Positions 63,023-64,000 of a stretch of DNA of 64,000 nt are shown here, piece after piece (within the stretch, counting starts at the first letter, position 1; every line of letters begins with the position of its first letter). Position numbers and translations under genes: made by a program. The stretch comes from Aquitalea magnusonii (GTDB taxonomy: Bacteria; Pseudomonadota; Gammaproteobacteria; Burkholderiales; Chromobacteriaceae). The stretch lies in contig NZ_AP018823.1 in the NCBI RefSeq assembly GCF_002217795.2, positions 496,001 to 560,000 of the forward strand. Direction: 5' to 3'. The notes beneath the pieces are model-generated. The model saw nothing but the letters and a program-made list of their open reading frames with translations, did not search any database and had not been told where the DNA came from.

Positions 63023-64000
63023 TTACAGACTGATCAGACGGTTTTCCTGCCAGGAGCGGGTAGCGGCATCGGCCAGTTCCAGCGCCTTGACGCCATCTTC
63101 CACCGTGGTGCGCGGAGTGACGCCACGCTGCACCACGTCAAAGAAGTGCGCCATTTCCAGCGCGTAGGCGGCGCGGTAGCGTTCCAGGAAAAAATGTTCC
63201 GGCAGATCAGTGCTGACGTGTTGGCCACCATAGGCGGTGACTTCGGTAGGGCGGTGATTACCGGCCTGCAACATGCCCAGGCTGCCCAGCACTTCAAAGC
63301 GCTGGTCGTAGCCATATGCAGCGCGGCGGCTGGTGTTGATCTGGCACAGGCGGCCGGAGCGGGTACGGATGGTGACGGCGGTGGTGTCGGCATCCCCTGC
63401 CTCGCCAATGGCCGGGTCGGTCAGCACACTGGCCGTGGCCTGCACGCTGACGGCTTCGTCAGCCAGAATCCAGCGGCAGATGTCGAAGTCGTGAATCAGC
63501 ATGTCCTTGAAAATGCCGCCGGAGCGCTTGATGTAGTCCACCGGCGGTGCGCCGGGGTCGCGGCTGGTCACTACCAGCACTTCAGGCTGGCCGATTTCAC
63601 CGGCTTCAATGCGTGCTTTCACCGCGGCAAAAGTAGGGTCGTAGCGGCGCTGAAAGCCGATCAGGCAGGCCACACCTGCTTCTTTCACTGCAGCGGCACA
63701 CTGGCGGGCGCGTTCCAGCGTGAGGTCTACCGGCTTTTCGCAGAAGATGGCCTTGCCACGCGCGGCGGCGCGCAGGATGAGGTCGGCATGGGTATCGGTA
63801 CTGGAGGCAATCACCACGGCGCCCACTTCCGGGTCGGCCAGCGCACTGTCGATGTCGCACACGCTGGCACCATATTGCGCCGCCAGTTCCTGCGCCGAAG
63901 GCTGGTGAGTGTCGACGACATACTTCAGGCGTGCGCCAGGCTGGGCGGCCAGGTTGGCGGCGTGGATCTTGCCGATACGGCCGGCACCGAACAGGGCTAC
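63023..64000 (-). CDS. iolG: Inositol 2-dehydrogenase-like Gfo/Idh/MocA protein (5' end beyond the window)
   Basis: The gene runs off the right edge; 325 codons are present and only the first few are missing. The visible N-terminus 'VALFGAGRIGKIHAANLAAQPGARLKYVVD' is the GAGRIG Rossmann motif of IolG-type enzymes. It is followed by 'KAIFCEKPVDL' with the conserved Lys, and 'SGGIFKDMLIHDFDICRWIL' with the Asp/His pair. These enzymes oxidise myo-inositol to scyllo-inosose with NAD+. Two such genes in tandem suggest an inositol catabolic locus continuing past 64 kb, but no other iol gene is inside the window, so the exact substrate is provisional. Confidence 0.87.
   Translation of the reverse strand, partial: VALFGAGRIGKIHAANLAAQPGARLKYVVDTHQPSAQELAAQYGASVCDIDSALADPEVGAVVIASSTDTHADLILRAAARGKAIFCEKPVDLTLERARQCAAAVKEAGVACLIGFQRRYDPTFAAVKARIEAGEIGQPEVLVVTSRDPGAPPVDYIKRSGGIFKDMLIHDFDICRWILADEAVSVQATASVLTDPAIGEAGDADTTAVTIRTRSGRLCQINTSRRAAYGYDQRFEVLGSLGMLQAGNHRPTEVTAYGGQHVSTDLPEHFFLERYRAAYALEMAHFFDVVQRGVTPRTTVEDGVKALELADAATRSWQENRLISL

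Overview
The window looks like chromosomal DNA of a Gram-negative betaproteobacterium, most likely Neisseriales/Chromobacteriaceae (relatives of Chromobacterium, Aquitalea or Vogesella). This is inferred from the moderately high GC, the gene repertoire (RdgC, RND pumps with outer-membrane factors, KatG, Dcd, SlyD, YchJ, Lrp) and the short AT-rich promoter gaps. No sequence search was run. I see no insertion sequence, integrase, prophage, CRISPR array, replication origin or rRNA operon. The window is ordinary chromosome carrying several accessory metabolic and efflux modules.

Layout. 1-11.5 kb is mostly housekeeping: the 3' end of a cysteine synthase, a lipoprotein, YchJ, dCTP deaminase, a Fur-box-preceded feoAB ferrous-iron operon, a class 1A (fumarate-type) dihydroorotate dehydrogenase, a DODA-type LigB dioxygenase, KatG, RdgC and three tRNA genes (two identical Pro-CGG, one Thr-CGT). 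11.7-37.9 kb is a dense run of NAD(P)-dependent oxidoreductases, each module with its own adjacent regulator: NmrA/HxlR, SDR/LysR, an aldehyde dehydrogenase near a TetR gene and behind a perfect palindrome, and a LysR divergent from a probable five-gene run (YqhD-like alcohol dehydrogenase, SDR, NAD-binding protein, MFS pump, aldo-keto reductase). A thiolase follows, then a four-gene operon (Tat-exported hydrolase, two SDRs, MFS pump) divergent from a second HxlR gene. Within this stretch (15.5-23.6 kb) lies the first RND efflux operon (adaptor-pump-outer membrane factor-small secreted protein).

38-44.5 kb holds a second RND system. A TetR gene sits between the adaptor-pump operon and the divergent outer-membrane-factor gene, and matching GTGAC/GTCAC inverted repeats lie at both promoters. 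45-48.7 kb is a group of envelope and general-stress genes: a secreted 79-residue protein, a SYLF lipoprotein, cyclopropane fatty acid synthase, CsbD-like, PRC-barrel and a 48-residue Lmo0937-type membrane protein. 48.9-51.2 kb is a DUF4865/tautomerase/carboxymuconolactone-decarboxylase-like operon divergent from its LysR. SlyD and an Lrp-family regulator follow. 53-59.7 kb is a third RND operon (OMF-adaptor-pump) behind a TetR gene. 60-64 kb carries an acetyl-CoA hydrolase/CoA-transferase family enzyme and two Gfo/Idh/MocA (inositol dehydrogenase-like) genes, the last cut by the window edge.

Functionally the window is dominated by chemical-stress handling. Three tripartite RND pumps, two MFS pumps, at least ten NAD(P)-linked or peroxide-removing enzymes and eleven local one-component regulators (four LysR, three TetR, two HxlR, one Lrp, plus Fur control inferred from sites) occur in 64 kb. 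The most rewarding unknowns are small: a Fur-box-preceded 55-residue membrane protein beside katG, a 22-codon ORF in the katG leader region, a small cysteine-containing secreted protein closing the first RND operon, and several near-perfect operators whose regulators can be guessed from position.
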